64,000 nucleotides of DNA from a bacterium (GCA_035308905.1 DATGFS010000011.1:53215-117214); one strand, 5' to 3'; shown: positions 43,052 through 52,360, counted from the stretch's first letter. Numbers and translations: made by a program. The notes: generated by a model from the sequence alone, not told the origin.

Positions 43052-44269
43052 ATGAGGCGCGTCGTACTGGCTCTGCTCGCCATTTCCTTGATGATACCGA
43101 TTGGTGCGCGGGCCCAAACGCTCGAGGGACTCCGAGATCGTCCGGCACGTCCGCCCATCCACGTGCGCGGCTCCGCCACGGGCGCGCCGACCGGCTATTC
43201 GCCGTCACAAATTCGAGGCATTTACGGGTTTTCGTCGCTGCCCGCGACAACCAACGGCGCCGGCCAAGTGATCGCGATCATTGACGCGTACGATGATCCG
43301 ACGATCGCAGGCGACCTCCAGACGTTCATCAGCAAGTTTGGGCTCCCGGCGATGAAAACGAGCAATTGTCAGGTGGGCACAGGGTCGAATCCTCCCTGCT
43401 TTCAGAAAGTCTATGCGCAGGGCAAACCAAGAACGAACGGCAACTGGGCGCTCGAGGTTTCACTCGATGTCGAGTGGGCGCACGCGATCGCGCCGGGAGC
43501 CGACATCCTGCTGGTGGAAGCGCAGAGCAACAGCCTCTCGAACCTCTTGAGCGCGGTCACGGCCGCCACGAGCAACGCGGCGGTCCGCGTCGTCTCGATG
43601 AGCTGGGGGGCAGGCGAGTTCTCATCGGAGACGGCCTATGATTCCTATTTCAGCGCCCAGAACATGATGTTCGTCGCATCTTCCGGCGATTCCGGATCTC
43701 CGACCTGGCCCGCCGCCTCGCCGAATGTCGCGGGGGTGGGCGGTACCATGTTCACGAATGCAGCCTGTTCCGCGTCCGAATGTGTATGGAACGACGCGTA
43801 CCTAGGCTACAGCTATTCCTCGGGCGGCGGGGCGAGCCCGTATGAGGGTGAACCCGGCTATCAGTCGAGCTGGCAAACCCGAGGCTCTCGAGGCATCCCG
43901 GACGTTGCGTACTACGCCGACATCACTCCGGGGTACTCTGTGTATGATTCGACGGCATATAACGGCCAGAAGGGTTGGTTTGCCGTCGGGGGGACCAGCG
44001 CCGGATCGCCCCAGTGGGCCGCACTATTCGCCCTCGTAGACCAGTTGCGTGGCTGCGGCACGGCAAACGGCAGCTGCCTGCCGGGCGGGTCCCAATCGCC
44101 CTACCCTCTCTACCTTGTAGGATACGCCGGCAGCAATTACAACGACATTAAGACAGGTTGCAACGGCAATAACGTGTGCGCCGGATCCGCATATGATTTC
44201 GTAACCGGCATCGGGAGCCCCCAGGCCCAAAACTTGGTGCCGAACTTGAGCGCGTCGTCGGTGCCGTAA
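43052..44269 (+). CDS. Secreted sedolisin-type (S53) serine-carboxyl peptidase without propeptide
   Basis: The 405-residue protein has a signal peptide (about residues 1-22) and then an S53 catalytic domain. GQVIAIIDAYDDP marks the domain start, WALEVSLDVEWAHAIAP holds the catalytic Glu and Asp (E-x3-D), SSGDSGSP the oxyanion-hole Asp, VGGTSAGSPQWAAL the catalytic Ser, and YDFVTGIGSP the calcium site. Kumamolisins normally carry a ~150-residue activation propeptide; only about 30 residues separate signal and domain here. GGGGGAG precedes the ATG. It is last in the second pilin cluster (48 bases after tadE), so it may trim or turn over pilin-like surface proteins. Confidence 0.9.
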   Translation: MRRVVLALLAISLMIPIGARAQTLEGLRDRPARPPIHVRGSATGAPTGYSPSQIRGIYGFSSLPATTNGAGQVIAIIDAYDDPTIAGDLQTFISKFGLPAMKTSNCQVGTGSNPPCFQKVYAQGKPRTNGNWALEVSLDVEWAHAIAPGADILLVEAQSNSLSNLLSAVTAATSNAAVRVVSMSWGAGEFSSETAYDSYFSAQNMMFVASSGDSGSPTWPAASPNVAGVGGTMFTNAACSASECVWNDAYLGYSYSSGGGASPYEGEPGYQSSWQTRGSRGIPDVAYYADITPGYSVYDSTAYNGQKGWFAVGGTSAGSPQWAALFALVDQLRGCGTANGSCLPGGSQSPYPLYLVGYAGSNYNDIKTGCNGNNVCAGSAYDFVTGIGSPQAQNLVPNLSASSVP

Positions 44270-44290
44270 GGGACGGGCCTCTCGCCTGGG

Positions 44291-44617
44291 CTACCGATGT
44301 CGTTGCCGGAGACGGCTCGTCGGGCCGTGGCCCGACGGCGCGACGAGCCGCAGTGTCCCGACAACCAGGAGGGCGGCCACCGCGGCGACAACCACGACGA
44401 CGAACGTAATGAGGGTGTCTTGCTCACTTTTGGACAAAACAGGAAGCGTCCTGACGGCGGTATCCCCGACGGGGCGGGCGACGGCTGCCCAGAACTCCGC
44501 GAATACCGCGGCCACGGCCTCCGCCAGCGCTTGGATCCCGCGCAGGCCCCAGTTCATCATCTGCTGGATATCGGACGGAATCTCGAACAGCGTCATCCAG
44601 GTCACCCCCGGTTCCAT
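44291..44617 (-). CDS. Small membrane protein of unknown function
   Basis: The 108-residue protein has an amphipathic N-terminal helix (IQALAEAVAAVFAEFW), a short polar segment (LPVLSKSEQDTL) and one membrane helix, ITFVVVVVAAVAALLVVGTL, with a basic tail. Two starts are possible, ATG 44617 and ATG 44596; the second has GGGGGTGA 5 nt upstream. It converges with the sedolisin gene, 21 bases away. The family is not recognised. Confidence 0.6.
   Translation of the reverse strand: MEPGVTWMTLFEIPSDIQQMMNWGLRGIQALAEAVAAVFAEFWAAVARPVGDTAVRTLPVLSKSEQDTLITFVVVVVAAVAALLVVGTLRLVAPSGHGPTSRLRQRHR
44313..44350. other. Strong inverted repeat near the convergent gene ends
   Basis: CGGCTCGTCG (44313-44322) and CGACGAGCCG (44341-44350) are exact inverted copies, with a second inverted pair, GTCGGGCC and GGCCCGAC, inside. 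The hairpin lies 44 bases after the sedolisin stop and inside the 3' end of the convergent small gene. No T-run follows. It may act as a bidirectional transcription or mRNA end. Confidence 0.45.
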
Positions 44618-44749
44618 GATACGGACGCTGTATCGGTACTACGCATTAACACTATCACATTCCGCTGCCGGCGGCCACCACTTTGGGCGTCCAATCAACC
44701 CATCGCGATGACGCCTGCACAGAGGCCGCCGGTGCGCTGACCGGCGGGG

Positions 44750-45520
44750 TCAGTAGTCGACCCGGACGAGGTAGAGGCCGTGCGGCGGCGCCGTCGGGCC
44801 GGTCCGCCGGTTGTCCGGGTCGGCGAGGAATTCTCCCACCGCTTGCTCCGGAAGCCGGCCGAGCCCGACGCGGATCAGCGTTCCCGTGATCATGCGGACC
44901 ATATGCCGTAAGAATCGGTCCGCCGTGATGACGATCCGCACGCGCGGAGGCGGGAACAGCGCGGCTCCGTCCGCCGGCTCGACCGCGACCGCGCGGACCA
45001 AGCAGATCGTCGTCCGGGTATCGGAGCCGGCGCCGCGGTAGGCGACAAAATCATGACGGCCGGCCAGCGCCGCGACCGCCCGCCGCATCACGGCGACGTC
45101 GAGCGGCTCGGGCACGTGATGGACCAGCCCGCGCAGCAGCGCCGGCGGTCCTGGCCGGTTGAGGATTTCGTACTGATAGGTGCGCGCGGTCGCGTCATAC
45201 CGCGCGTGGAACCCGTCCGGCGCGTCTTCGGCCGCGACGACACGCACGTCCGGCGGCAGATGCGCGTTGAGGGCCGCGGGGAACCGTGATGCGGGGATGC
45301 GGCTCGACGTCACAAGACTCGCCACCTGCCCGAGGGCATGCACGCCGGCGTCGGTGCGGCCCGCGCCGATCACGGGCACCGTTTCGCCCGCGATCTCCGC
45401 GACGGCCCGCTCGAGCGTCGCCTGCACGGACGGGGCGCCCTCCGCGGCGGATCCGCGCTGCCGCTGCCAGCCGCAGAACCCGGCGCCGTCGTACTCGACG
45501 ATCAGCTTGACCGTCCGCAC
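44750..45520 (-). CDS. truA: tRNA pseudouridine(38-40) synthase TruA
   Basis: The 256-residue enzyme converts U38-40 in the tRNA anticodon stem to pseudouridine. It has the N-terminal LIVEYDGAGFCGWQRQ, the catalytic GAGRTDAGVHALGQV with the nucleophilic Asp, and the C-terminal FLRHMVRMITGTLIRVG and FLADPDNRRTGPTAPPHGLYL. It starts at GTG 45520, 14 bases after the ecfT stop, and closes the ribosomal supercluster. A long open frame upstream is an out-of-frame shadow of ecfT. Confidence 0.95.
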   Translation of the reverse strand: MRTVKLIVEYDGAGFCGWQRQRGSAAEGAPSVQATLERAVAEIAGETVPVIGAGRTDAGVHALGQVASLVTSSRIPASRFPAALNAHLPPDVRVVAAEDAPDGFHARYDATARTYQYEILNRPGPPALLRGLVHHVPEPLDVAVMRRAVAALAGRHDFVAYRGAGSDTRTTICLVRAVAVEPADGAALFPPPRVRIVITADRFLRHMVRMITGTLIRVGLGRLPEQAVGEFLADPDNRRTGPTAPPHGLYLVRVDY

Positions 45521-45534
45521 CGCCCGAGGGGCCG

Positions 45535-46431
45535 CTACCGCTTGTGCGGGGCCGGGGGAACGAGCGGGCGCGCGGGCGCGTGCGGCGCCGCGGCCGGCCG
45601 GCCGTGCGTCCACGGCAGCCCAAGCGGCGGGTGCGGCACGGCGAGCAGCCCGGCCACCGCCACGAGGACCGCGAACGCGGCATAGTCGCGCGGCCGGAGC
45701 ACCAGTTCGGTCATCCGGGTCCGGCCGTCCCCCCCGCGATAGCCGCGCGCCTCCATTGCCAGCGCGAGCGCTTCCGCGCGCCGAAAGGCTCCGATGAACA
45801 GCGGGACCAGCAGCGGGACCAGCGCGCGGGCCCGGCGCACGATGCTGCCCTGGTTGAACTCCGCCCCCCGCGCCATCTGCGCTTTCATGATCTTGTCCGT
45901 CTCCTCGATCAACGTCGGGATGAACCGGAGGGCAATCGTCATCATGAGCGCGAGCTCGTGGGCCGGCACCCCGATCCGGCGGAACGGCCGCAAGAGGCGC
46001 TCCAGGCCGTCGGTGAGTTCGACGGGCGAGGTGGTAAACGTCATAAGCGACGTGGCGACGATCAGCAGCGCGAGGCGCGCGCCGTAGAAGAACCCAATCG
46101 ACAGGTTCTCCCGCGTGATCGTGATGGGGCCGCGGTGGAACACGGGGTGGCCGCCCGGGGGCCCGAAGACGATCTGAAGCACCACCGTAATCGCGAGCAG
46201 CCAGAACACCGGCCGCAGCCCGCGCAGCACGTAGCCCGGCGGGATGCGCGAGGCGAGCACGATCACCGCCAGCAGCGCCGCGTACGCGAGGAGATCCGCG
46301 AACGTGTGCGCCACGAACACGACGACCGCCAGCACGAGCGTCGCCAGAATCTTCGTGCGGGGATCCAGCCGGTGGATCGCCGACTCCACCGGCACGTACT
46401 GCCCGAACGCGAAGTTGCGCAGCAGATCCAT
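45535..46431 (-). CDS. ecfT: ECF transporter transmembrane component EcfT
   Basis: The 298-residue membrane protein has six or so helices and the two cytoplasmic A-R-G coupling motifs (KAQMARGAEF and AMEARGYRGG) that contact the two ATPases. SAIHRLDPRTKILATLVL is the usual start. The C-terminus has a Pro/Ala-rich tail of about 30 residues. With EcfA1 and EcfA2 it forms the shared energising module for vitamin and metal S-components, none of which lie in the window. Confidence 0.95.
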   Translation of the reverse strand: MDLLRNFAFGQYVPVESAIHRLDPRTKILATLVLAVVVFVAHTFADLLAYAALLAVIVLASRIPPGYVLRGLRPVFWLLAITVVLQIVFGPPGGHPVFHRGPITITRENLSIGFFYGARLALLIVATSLMTFTTSPVELTDGLERLLRPFRRIGVPAHELALMMTIALRFIPTLIEETDKIMKAQMARGAEFNQGSIVRRARALVPLLVPLFIGAFRRAEALALAMEARGYRGGDGRTRMTELVLRPRDYAAFAVLVAVAGLLAVPHPPLGLPWTHGRPAAAPHAPARPLVPPAPHKR

Positions 46432-46434
46432 CGG

Positions 46435-47400
46435 TCAGGTGCCCGCGGCCCCGTCTGAGGCGGGACCTCCGGCCGCTCCGAGCCCGCCCCGCCGCCGCAG
46501 CGCCTCGAGAATGGCGGCGCACGCCTCGTCGACCGTCAACACGTCGCGGCGCACGGCCCAGCCCGCCTCCCGCAGCCGGTGGACGCACCGCGATGCCTGG
46601 GGCACGTCGAGTCCAAGGGACGCGAGTTTGGGGGCGTCGGAGAACACCGTCCGCACGGGCCCGTCGTCGACGAGGCGGCCGTGGTCGAGGACCACCACCC
46701 GATCGCACAGGGCCGCCACCGCGTCCATGCTGTGCGTGATCAGCACCAGCGTAAGACCGGCCTCGCGGCGCAGCCGCGCGACGTGCCCGAGGATCTCCCG
46801 GCGGCCCGCGGGGTCGAGCCCCGCCGTCGGCTCGTCGAGGATCAGCATCCGCGGCTGCATCGCCAGCAGGCCCGCGATCGCGGTCCGGCGCATCTCGCCG
46901 TTGCTGAGCGTGAACGGTGAGCGCGGGCCGAAGCGCGCCGGGTCCAGCCCGACCTGGCGCAGCGCCTGTTCAACGCGCCGGTGGATCTCATCCTCGCCGA
47001 GGCCAAGGTTGCGGGGGCCGAACGCGACGTCGGCCGCGACGGTCTCTTCGAACAGCTGGTGCTCAGGATACTGGAACAGGAGCGCGATCTGCTGCCGCAC
47101 GCGGCGGCGGTCGACCTCCCTGGCGTGAATATCGACGTCGTCGAGGTAGACCCGGCCTTGCGTCGGCCGCAGCAGCGCGTTGAAGTGCTGGACGAGCGTG
47201 GACTTGCCGGACCCGGTCGCGCCGATGATGCCGACCGCCTCGCCCGCGCGGATCTCCAGCGAGACGTCGTCGACCGCGGCGGTCTCGAACGGCGTGCCGC
47301 GCTGATAGACGTGCGAGAGCCGGTCGCAGCGGATCACGACGGAGGCCGCTGACGCGGCGCCGGGGGCGCGCGTGTCGAGAATCGTGGTCTTCGAGCTCAC
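46435..47400 (-). CDS. ecfA2: ECF transporter ATPase EcfA2
   Basis: The 321-residue ABC ATPase has Walker A GIIGATGSGKSTLVQHF, Q-loop LFQYPEHQLFEETV, Walker B MLILDEPTAGLDPAGR and H-loop LVLITHSMD. The ABC signature reads LSNGEMRRTAIAG, against the usual LSGGQ(M/K)RR, so the second Gly and the Gln are replaced. The C-terminal ~60 residues are an extension typical of EcfA. The GTG start (47400) overlaps the ecfA1 stop (GTGA). Confidence 0.94.
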   Translation of the reverse strand: MSSKTTILDTRAPGAASAASVVIRCDRLSHVYQRGTPFETAAVDDVSLEIRAGEAVGIIGATGSGKSTLVQHFNALLRPTQGRVYLDDVDIHAREVDRRRVRQQIALLFQYPEHQLFEETVAADVAFGPRNLGLGEDEIHRRVEQALRQVGLDPARFGPRSPFTLSNGEMRRTAIAGLLAMQPRMLILDEPTAGLDPAGRREILGHVARLRREAGLTLVLITHSMDAVAALCDRVVVLDHGRLVDDGPVRTVFSDAPKLASLGLDVPQASRCVHRLREAGWAVRRDVLTVDEACAAILEALRRRGGLGAAGGPASDGAAGT

Positions 47401-48269
47401 GGTCCGCGTCCGGCCAGCGCGGTGAGAGACGCGACGAGCTGATCCACCGTCAGCACGCCGGCGTCGAGCGGCACGCCGCCGCGCGCGAGGGCATGCCTGA
47501 GGCGCACGATCTCCGGCGGCTCGAGCCGGAGGCCGCGCAGCGCGTCCTCGTTCGCGAAGACATCCGCCGGCGGGCCTTCGAGGGCCACGCGTCCCTCCGC
47601 GAGCACGACGACCCGATCGGCGAGCGCGGCTTCCTCCATCGCATGGGTGATGAGCACGAGCGCGAGTCCGTCGCCTCGGCACAGCCGCAGCGCCACCTCC
47701 ATTACCTCGCGCTGCCCTTCAGGGTCGAGCATCGACGTCGCCTCGTCGAGCACGAGGCACTTTGGCGCCATCGCCAGCACGCCGGCGATCGCCACCCGCT
47801 GCTTCTGGCCGCCGGACAAGAGATGCGGCGCGCGGCGCCGGAGCGCCTGGAGCCCGACCACGTGCAGCGCCGCATCGACGCGGGCGCGGATCTCCGCGGG
47901 CGGCAGGCCCAGGTTCTCGGGGCCGAAGGCGACGTCTTCCTCGACCACCGCGGCGACGAGCTGGTCGTCGGGGTGCTCGAAGATCATGCCGACGCGGCGG
48001 CGGATTTCCCACACCGCGTCCGGATCGGCCGTGTCGAAGCCGTCGACCAGGACGTGCCCCTCGGTGGGCAGGAGAAGGGCGTTGAGATGCTTTGCGAGGG
48101 TGCTCTTGCCGGAACCGTTCCCGCCGACGACCGCCACGCACTCGCCGGCCCACACGTCGAGGTCCACGCCGAGCAGCGCGGGTACGGCCTCGGGGGTCCC
48201 GGCGTGGTACGTGTGCGCCAAGCCGCGGACCTGGATCAGCGCTTGGGATCCCCCGGGCGCCCCCGGCAC
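47397..48269 (-). CDS. ecfA1: ECF transporter ATPase EcfA1
   Basis: The 290-residue ABC ATPase has Walker A VVGGNGSGKSTLAKHL, Q-loop IFEHPDDQLVAAVVEEDVAF, the canonical signature LLSGGQKQRVAIAG, Walker B CLVLDEATSMLDPEGQ and H-loop LVLITHAMEEA. The start is GTG 48269, 5 bases after the rplQ stop; no clear ribosome site is seen. It pairs with EcfA2 and EcfT encoded directly downstream. Confidence 0.95.
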   Translation of the reverse strand: MPGAPGGSQALIQVRGLAHTYHAGTPEAVPALLGVDLDVWAGECVAVVGGNGSGKSTLAKHLNALLLPTEGHVLVDGFDTADPDAVWEIRRRVGMIFEHPDDQLVAAVVEEDVAFGPENLGLPPAEIRARVDAALHVVGLQALRRRAPHLLSGGQKQRVAIAGVLAMAPKCLVLDEATSMLDPEGQREVMEVALRLCRGDGLALVLITHAMEEAALADRVVVLAEGRVALEGPPADVFANEDALRGLRLEPPEIVRLRHALARGGVPLDAGVLTVDQLVASLTALAGRGP

Positions 48270-48274
48270 GGGAG

Positions 48275-48625
48275 TTACTGGATCAATTCGAGCAGCGCCA
48301 TCTCCGCGGCGTCGCCGCGCCGCCGGCCGAGACGCACGATCCGGGTATAGCCTCCGCGACCCTTCTGGTACCGCGGGGCCACCGTGCCAAAGAGCCGGCG
48401 CACCACCGCGGGATCGGTCAGCAGGCGCGCCGCCTGGCGGCGGGCCTGGACGTCGTTCCGCAGCGCGAGGTCGATCATCCGGTCGGCGACCTTCTTGGCC
48501 TCTTTGGCCTTGTGGGTCGTCGTCCGGATCCGGTCGTGCTCGATCAGCGAGGACACGAGCCCGCGAAACAACGACAGCCGGGCGGCGGTGTCGCGGCCGA
48601 GACGGCGGCCGGTCTGGCCGAACAC
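48275..48625 (-). CDS. rplQ: 50S ribosomal protein L17 (bL17)
   Basis: The 116-residue protein has RRLGRDTAARLSLFRGLVSS, LIEHDRIRTTTHKAKEAKK and a TRIVRLGRRRGDAAEMALLE tail, all typical of bL17, which sits near the exit tunnel. It starts one base after the rpoA stop and links rpoA to the ECF genes. Confidence 0.97.
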   Translation of the reverse strand: MFGQTGRRLGRDTAARLSLFRGLVSSLIEHDRIRTTTHKAKEAKKVADRMIDLALRNDVQARRQAARLLTDPAVVRRLFGTVAPRYQKGRGGYTRIVRLGRRRGDAAEMALLELIQ

Positions 48626-48626
48626 G

Positions 48627-49691
48627 TCAGGCTCCCCTCCGCCGCAGTTCGAAGCCGAGGCCGGCGAGCTTCTCCTTGACCTCGTCGAGCGACTTGCGGC
48701 CGAAGTTCTTGACGTTGACGATCTCGTCCTCGGTCCGCTGCAGCAGGTCGCCGACCGTGTTGATGCCGGCGCGCTTGAGGCAGTTGTACGGCCGCACCGA
48801 AAGATCCAGCTCCTCGATCGGCATCGTCGCGACTTTGTTCGTTTCGTCGGCCGGCGCGCCCGCAGCGACTTCCGGACCCGCGGCGGTGCCGGCGAACAGC
48901 CGGAAGTTCTCGATCAGCTGCCGGGCCGACTCCTGGAGCGCCTCCTCCGGACGGATGCTGCCGTCGGTCCAGACCTCCAGCACGAGCCGGTCGTAGTCGG
49001 TGGCGTGCCCGACGCGGGTATCCTCGACGGCGTAGTTGACCTTCTGGATCGGGGAGAAGATCGAGTCGACCGGGATCACGCCGATGACGTGCTCGCTCTT
49101 GCGGTGGCGCTCCGCCGGCACGTAGCCCTTGCCGCGCTCCACGACGAGCTCCATTACGAGGTGCGCGTTCTTGCCGTCGAGCGTGGCGAGGTGGAGATCG
49201 GGGTTCAAGATCTCGACCTCCGCGTCCGGCTGCAGGTCCCCGGCCGTGACTTCCTTCTTGTTCTTGACGTCGAGCCGCAGCAGCTTCGGCTTGTCGCTGT
49301 GCAGCTTGAAAGTGAGCTCCTTGAGGTTCAGGATCAATTGCGTCACGTCTTCGACCACGCCCGGCACTGTCGAGAACTCGTGCAGGACGTTCTCGATCTT
49401 GACGGACGTCACGGCCGCGCCCGGGATCGCGGCGAGGAGCACACGCCGCAGGGCGTTGCCGAGGGTCACCCCAAAACCGCGATCGAGCGGCTCTACGACA
49501 AACTTGCCGTATGTGTCAGAGAGCTCCGCGTACTCGACCTTGGGCTTGTTCATGTCCCACACGCCCGTCAACCCCCTCTTTCCGCTCGAACCGCCGAGCA
49601 CGTCGGTCCCTCCGGGCAGGCCCGTCCCAAAGGACACGCCGGACATTCCGGGAATGGCGCGGATCGATGTTGCCGTCTGGTCCTCAGACAT
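48627..49691 (-). CDS. rpoA: RNA polymerase alpha subunit, with N-terminal extension
   Basis: The 354-residue subunit has an alpha-NTD ([26 protein letters not shown]-type strand, [20 protein letters not shown]), a short linker and an alpha-CTD ([38 protein letters not shown]). About 45 Gly/Ser-rich residues precede the usual N-terminus ([11 protein letters not shown]). The ATG at 49691 is supported by AAGGGG upstream, while the alternative ATG at 49553 has none, so the extension looks real. It is unusual for RpoA. Confidence 0.96.
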   Translation of the reverse strand: MSEDQTATSIRAIPGMSGVSFGTGLPGGTDVLGGSSGKRGLTGVWDMNKPKVEYAELSDTYGKFVVEPLDRGFGVTLGNALRRVLLAAIPGAAVTSVKIENVLHEFSTVPGVVEDVTQLILNLKELTFKLHSDKPKLLRLDVKNKKEVTAGDLQPDAEVEILNPDLHLATLDGKNAHLVMELVVERGKGYVPAERHRKSEHVIGVIPVDSIFSPIQKVNYAVEDTRVGHATDYDRLVLEVWTDGSIRPEEALQESARQLIENFRLFAGTAAGPEVAAGAPADETNKVATMPIEELDLSVRPYNCLKRAGINTVGDLLQRTEDEIVNVKNFGRKSLDEVKEKLAGLGFELRRRGA

Positions 49692-49715
49692 TCGTGGCTA
49701 CCCCTTACTTCGATG

Positions 49716-50342
49716 TTATCTCGAGTAGTATTCGACGATCAGCTGCTCATGCACGGGCACGTCGATGTCGTCCCGGGCCGGCAGCGTCAGCACCCGGCCG
49801 GTCAGCCCGTCCGGCTGATATTCGAGCCAGCCCGGCGTGCCTCGGCCCGGCGCCTGGCCGGCGAGGGAGGCAAAGTGCGGCAGCGCCCGGCTCCGCTGGT
49901 CCACCCCGACGCTCTGTCCCGGCTTCACGAGGAACGCCGGCACCGTGACGCGCCTGCCGTTCACCGTGATGTGCCCGTGCGCGACGAGCTGCCGCGCCGC
50001 CTTGCGGCTCGACGCGAGGCCGAGCCGGTACACGACGTTGTCAAGCCGGGACTCCAGAATTTGCAGCAGGCGGGTGCCGGTGACGCCCGTCGCGTGCGAC
50101 GCCATTTCGAAATAGTGCTTGAACTGAGTCTCGTAGACGCCGTAGAAGCGGCGCAGCCGCTGCTTCTCGCGCAGCCGGATCGCGAAATCCGAGGGCTTGC
50201 GCCGGCTCGGCGCGTGCATGCCGGGCGGGGTGGTGTCCTTGGCCACCGGACACTTGTCGGTGTAGCACTTCTCGCCCTTGAGGTAGAGCTTCATGCCCTC
50301 CCGCCGGCACAGCCGGCAGACCGGTCCATGGTACCGTCCCAT
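49716..50342 (-). CDS. rpsD: 30S ribosomal protein S4 (uS4), zinc-binding form
   Basis: The 208-residue protein keeps four N-terminal cysteines ([11 protein letters not shown] and [10 protein letters not shown]), the zinc-binding form of uS4. [20 protein letters not shown] and [13 protein letters not shown] form the S4 RNA-binding domain. uS4 nucleates 16S rRNA folding and can act as a translational repressor of its operon in some bacteria. Confidence 0.97.
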   Translation of the reverse strand: MGRYHGPVCRLCRREGMKLYLKGEKCYTDKCPVAKDTTPPGMHAPSRRKPSDFAIRLREKQRLRRFYGVYETQFKHYFEMASHATGVTGTRLLQILESRLDNVVYRLGLASSRKAARQLVAHGHITVNGRRVTVPAFLVKPGQSVGVDQRSRALPHFASLAGQAPGRGTPGWLEYQPDGLTGRVLTLPARDDIDVPVHEQLIVEYYSR

Positions 50343-50352
50343 ACGTTCTCCT

Positions 50353-50739
50353 CTACACCCGCCGCCGCTTCGGCGGCCGGCATCCGTTGTGGGGAATCGG
50401 AGTCACATCCTTGATGAGGCTGACTTCCAGGCCCGCCGCCTGCAGCGAGCGGATCGCGGCCTCCCGGCCGGATCCGGGGCCTTTCACGAAGACCTCAACC
50501 GACCGGACGCCGTGCTCCATCGCCTTGCGGGCGGCGTTCTCGGCGGCCAGCCCGGCGGCGAACGGCGTGCCCTTGCGGGAACCCTTGAACCCCGAGGTGC
50601 CCGCGCTCGCCCACGCCAGCACGTTGCCCTGCAGGTCGCAGATCGACACGACCGTATTGTTGAACGTCGATTGAATGTGGGCGATGCCCGCCGGAACGTT
50701 CTTGCGTTCCTTGCGCTTGCCGCGGGTCGGTGTGGTCAT
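50353..50739 (-). CDS. rpsK: 30S ribosomal protein S11 (uS11)
   Basis: The 128-residue protein has [40 protein letters not shown] and the C-terminal [18 protein letters not shown]. It is a platform protein near the mRNA exit site. It lies between rpsM and rpsD. Confidence 0.97.
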   Translation of the reverse strand: MTTPTRGKRKERKNVPAGIAHIQSTFNNTVVSICDLQGNVLAWASAGTSGFKGSRKGTPFAAGLAAENAARKAMEHGVRSVEVFVKGPGSGREAAIRSLQAAGLEVSLIKDVTPIPHNGCRPPKRRRV

Positions 50740-50757
50740 CCGGTCTCGTTGCCTCCC

Positions 50758-51159
50758 TTAGCCGGCGGCCGGCGCCGCGGCGGTCTCGGTCTTGGCCTTG
50801 CGGGCGCCGACGGTCTTCTTCTTGCCCTTGCGGGTCCGGGCGTTCGTCCGCGTGCGCTGGCCGCGCACCGGCAGCCCCTTGCGGTGCCGCTGGCCGCGGT
50901 AGCAGCCGATCTCAACGAGGCGCCGGATATCCATCGCCACATCGCGCCGCAGGTCGCCTTCCACTTTGTAGTTGCGGTCGATCACCTCGCGCAGGCGGGT
51001 GACTTCCTCGTCCGTGAGCGCGCGCACGCGCGTGTCGGGATTCACCCCGGTGATACCGAGGATCTCCCGGGCGCGGCTGCGGCCGATCCCGTAGATGTAC
51101 GTCAGGCCGACTTCGACCCGCTTCTCACGCGGCAGGTCCACGCCCGCGATCCGCGCCAT
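50758..51159 (-). CDS. rpsM: 30S ribosomal protein S13 (uS13)
   Basis: The 133-residue protein has [34 protein letters not shown] and [20 protein letters not shown], followed by a Lys/Ala-rich tail. It contacts the large subunit and the P-site tRNA. AGAGGAGG precedes the ATG. Confidence 0.97.
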   Translation of the reverse strand: MARIAGVDLPREKRVEVGLTYIYGIGRSRAREILGITGVNPDTRVRALTDEEVTRLREVIDRNYKVEGDLRRDVAMDIRRLVEIGCYRGQRHRKGLPVRGQRTRTNARTRKGKKKTVGARKAKTETAAAPAAG

Positions 51160-51175
51160 CCGATGCCTCCTCTGC

Positions 51176-51289
51176 CTAGCCCTGCTTCTGCTTGTGCTTC
51201 GGGTTCTCGCAGATGACCATCACGCGGTTGCCGCGCTTGATCACCTTGCACTTCTCGCACATCCGTCTGACCGATGCCCGTACCTTCAT
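51176..51289 (-). CDS. rpmJ: 50S ribosomal protein L36 (bL36), zinc-binding form
   Basis: The 37-residue protein reads [20 protein letters not shown] and then [17 protein letters not shown]. Three cysteines and a histidine form the zinc site (C-x2-C, C, H). It lies between infA and rpsM, the standard place. It binds 23S rRNA near the peptidyl-transferase region. Confidence 0.97.
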   Translation of the reverse strand: MKVRASVRRMCEKCKVIKRGNRVMVICENPKHKQKQG

Positions 51290-51338
51290 GACACACTCCA
51301 GACGCCGGCGCATCCCGCCGGCTAGTCCCCGCTAGGGG

Positions 51339-51557
51339 TTAACGGAATCGATAGGTGATCCGTCCCCGGGTCGGGTCGTACGGCGAGAGCTCCACCTTCA
51401 CGCGGTCGCCGGGCAGGATCCGGATGAAATGGATCCGCATCTTGCCGGAGATGTGGGCCAGAATCTTGTGTCCGGACGCCAGTTCCACCCGGAACATGGC
51501 GTTGGGGAGCACTTCGACGATGGTCCCTTCGACCTCAATGACGTCCTTCTTGGCCAT
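51339..51557 (-). CDS. infA: Translation initiation factor IF-1
   Basis: The 72-residue OB-fold protein reads [20 protein letters not shown] and [20 protein letters not shown] and ends in GRITYRFR. It blocks the A site during initiation. The adjacent map and rpmJ genes match the Gram-positive spc layout. Confidence 0.97.
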   Translation of the reverse strand: MAKKDVIEVEGTIVEVLPNAMFRVELASGHKILAHISGKMRIHFIRILPGDRVKVELSPYDPTRGRITYRFR

Positions 51558-51586
51558 CCCCTACCCCGTTGACGAACAATTGTTTA

Positions 51587-52360
51587 TTATACCGACGCTT
51601 CCGCGGGAAGTCTAGTCAGCACGTCGGCGCCCGTCTCCGTCACCGCCACCGTGTGCTCGAAGTGCGCGGAGGGACGGCCGTCGGCCGTCCGCACCGTCCA
51701 CCCGTCCCGCTCCATCACCACGTCCGGTCCGCCGATGTTGACCATCGGCTCGATCGCCAGCGTCATGCCGGTCCGCAGCACGAGCCCCGTCCCGCGCCGG
51801 CCGAAGTTCGGCACCTGCGGTTCCTCGTGCAGCCGCCGGCCGACCCCGTGGCCCGCGAAATCGCGGACGACCGAGAACCCGGCCCGCTCGGCGTGACGCT
51901 GGATCGCCGCGCCGACGTCGCCGAGCCGCGCCCCCGCCCGCACCGCCTTGATCCCCTCCTCGAGGGCCTCGGCCGTCACCGCGAGCAGGCGCCGCCGCGG
52001 CTCGTCGATCTCTCCGACGGGCACCGTGACCGCGGTATCGCCGTGGAACCCGTCGACCTCGGCGCCGAGGTCGAGGCTCACGATCTCGCCGTCCCGCAGG
52101 GCCCGGCGGCCGGGGATCCCGTGGACGACCTCGTCGTTCACGGAAACGCACACGCTCGCCGGATAGCCCCGGTACCCGAGAAACGACGGCACCGCGCCGA
52201 GCGCGCGGATGCGGTCTTCGGCGACGCGATCCAGCTCGCGCGTGGTCACACCCGGCCGGACCGCGGCGCACACGTCCCGCAGCGCGAGCGCCGCGATCTG
52301 CGCGGCGCGGCGCATCACGGCGATCTCGCCGGCGGACTTGACCGAAATCGAATCGGCCAT
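51587..52360 (-). CDS. map: Methionine aminopeptidase, type I
   Basis: The 257-residue metallopeptidase removes initiator Met. The metal ligands are visible: Asp pair in SLDLGAEVDGFHGDTAVT, His in GHGVGRRLHEEPQ, Glu in LAIEPMVNIGG and Glu in HFEHTVAVTE. The start is ATG 52360, two bases after the adk stop. A longer frame upstream is out-of-frame with adk and is rejected. Confidence 0.96.
   Translation of the reverse strand: MADSISVKSAGEIAVMRRAAQIAALALRDVCAAVRPGVTTRELDRVAEDRIRALGAVPSFLGYRGYPASVCVSVNDEVVHGIPGRRALRDGEIVSLDLGAEVDGFHGDTAVTVPVGEIDEPRRRLLAVTAEALEEGIKAVRAGARLGDVGAAIQRHAERAGFSVVRDFAGHGVGRRLHEEPQVPNFGRRGTGLVLRTGMTLAIEPMVNIGGPDVVMERDGWTVRTADGRPSAHFEHTVAVTETGADVLTRLPAEASV

Noticed and set aside
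44750..46708. 652-codon open frame upstream of truA
   Set aside because: It is the truA frame running through ecfT in a different phase; the Arg/Pro-rich translation is a GC-rich shadow.
48384..50414. 676-codon plus-strand open frame across rplQ, rpoA and rpsD
   Set aside because: It is antisense to three conserved genes and has no domain; it arises from high GC.
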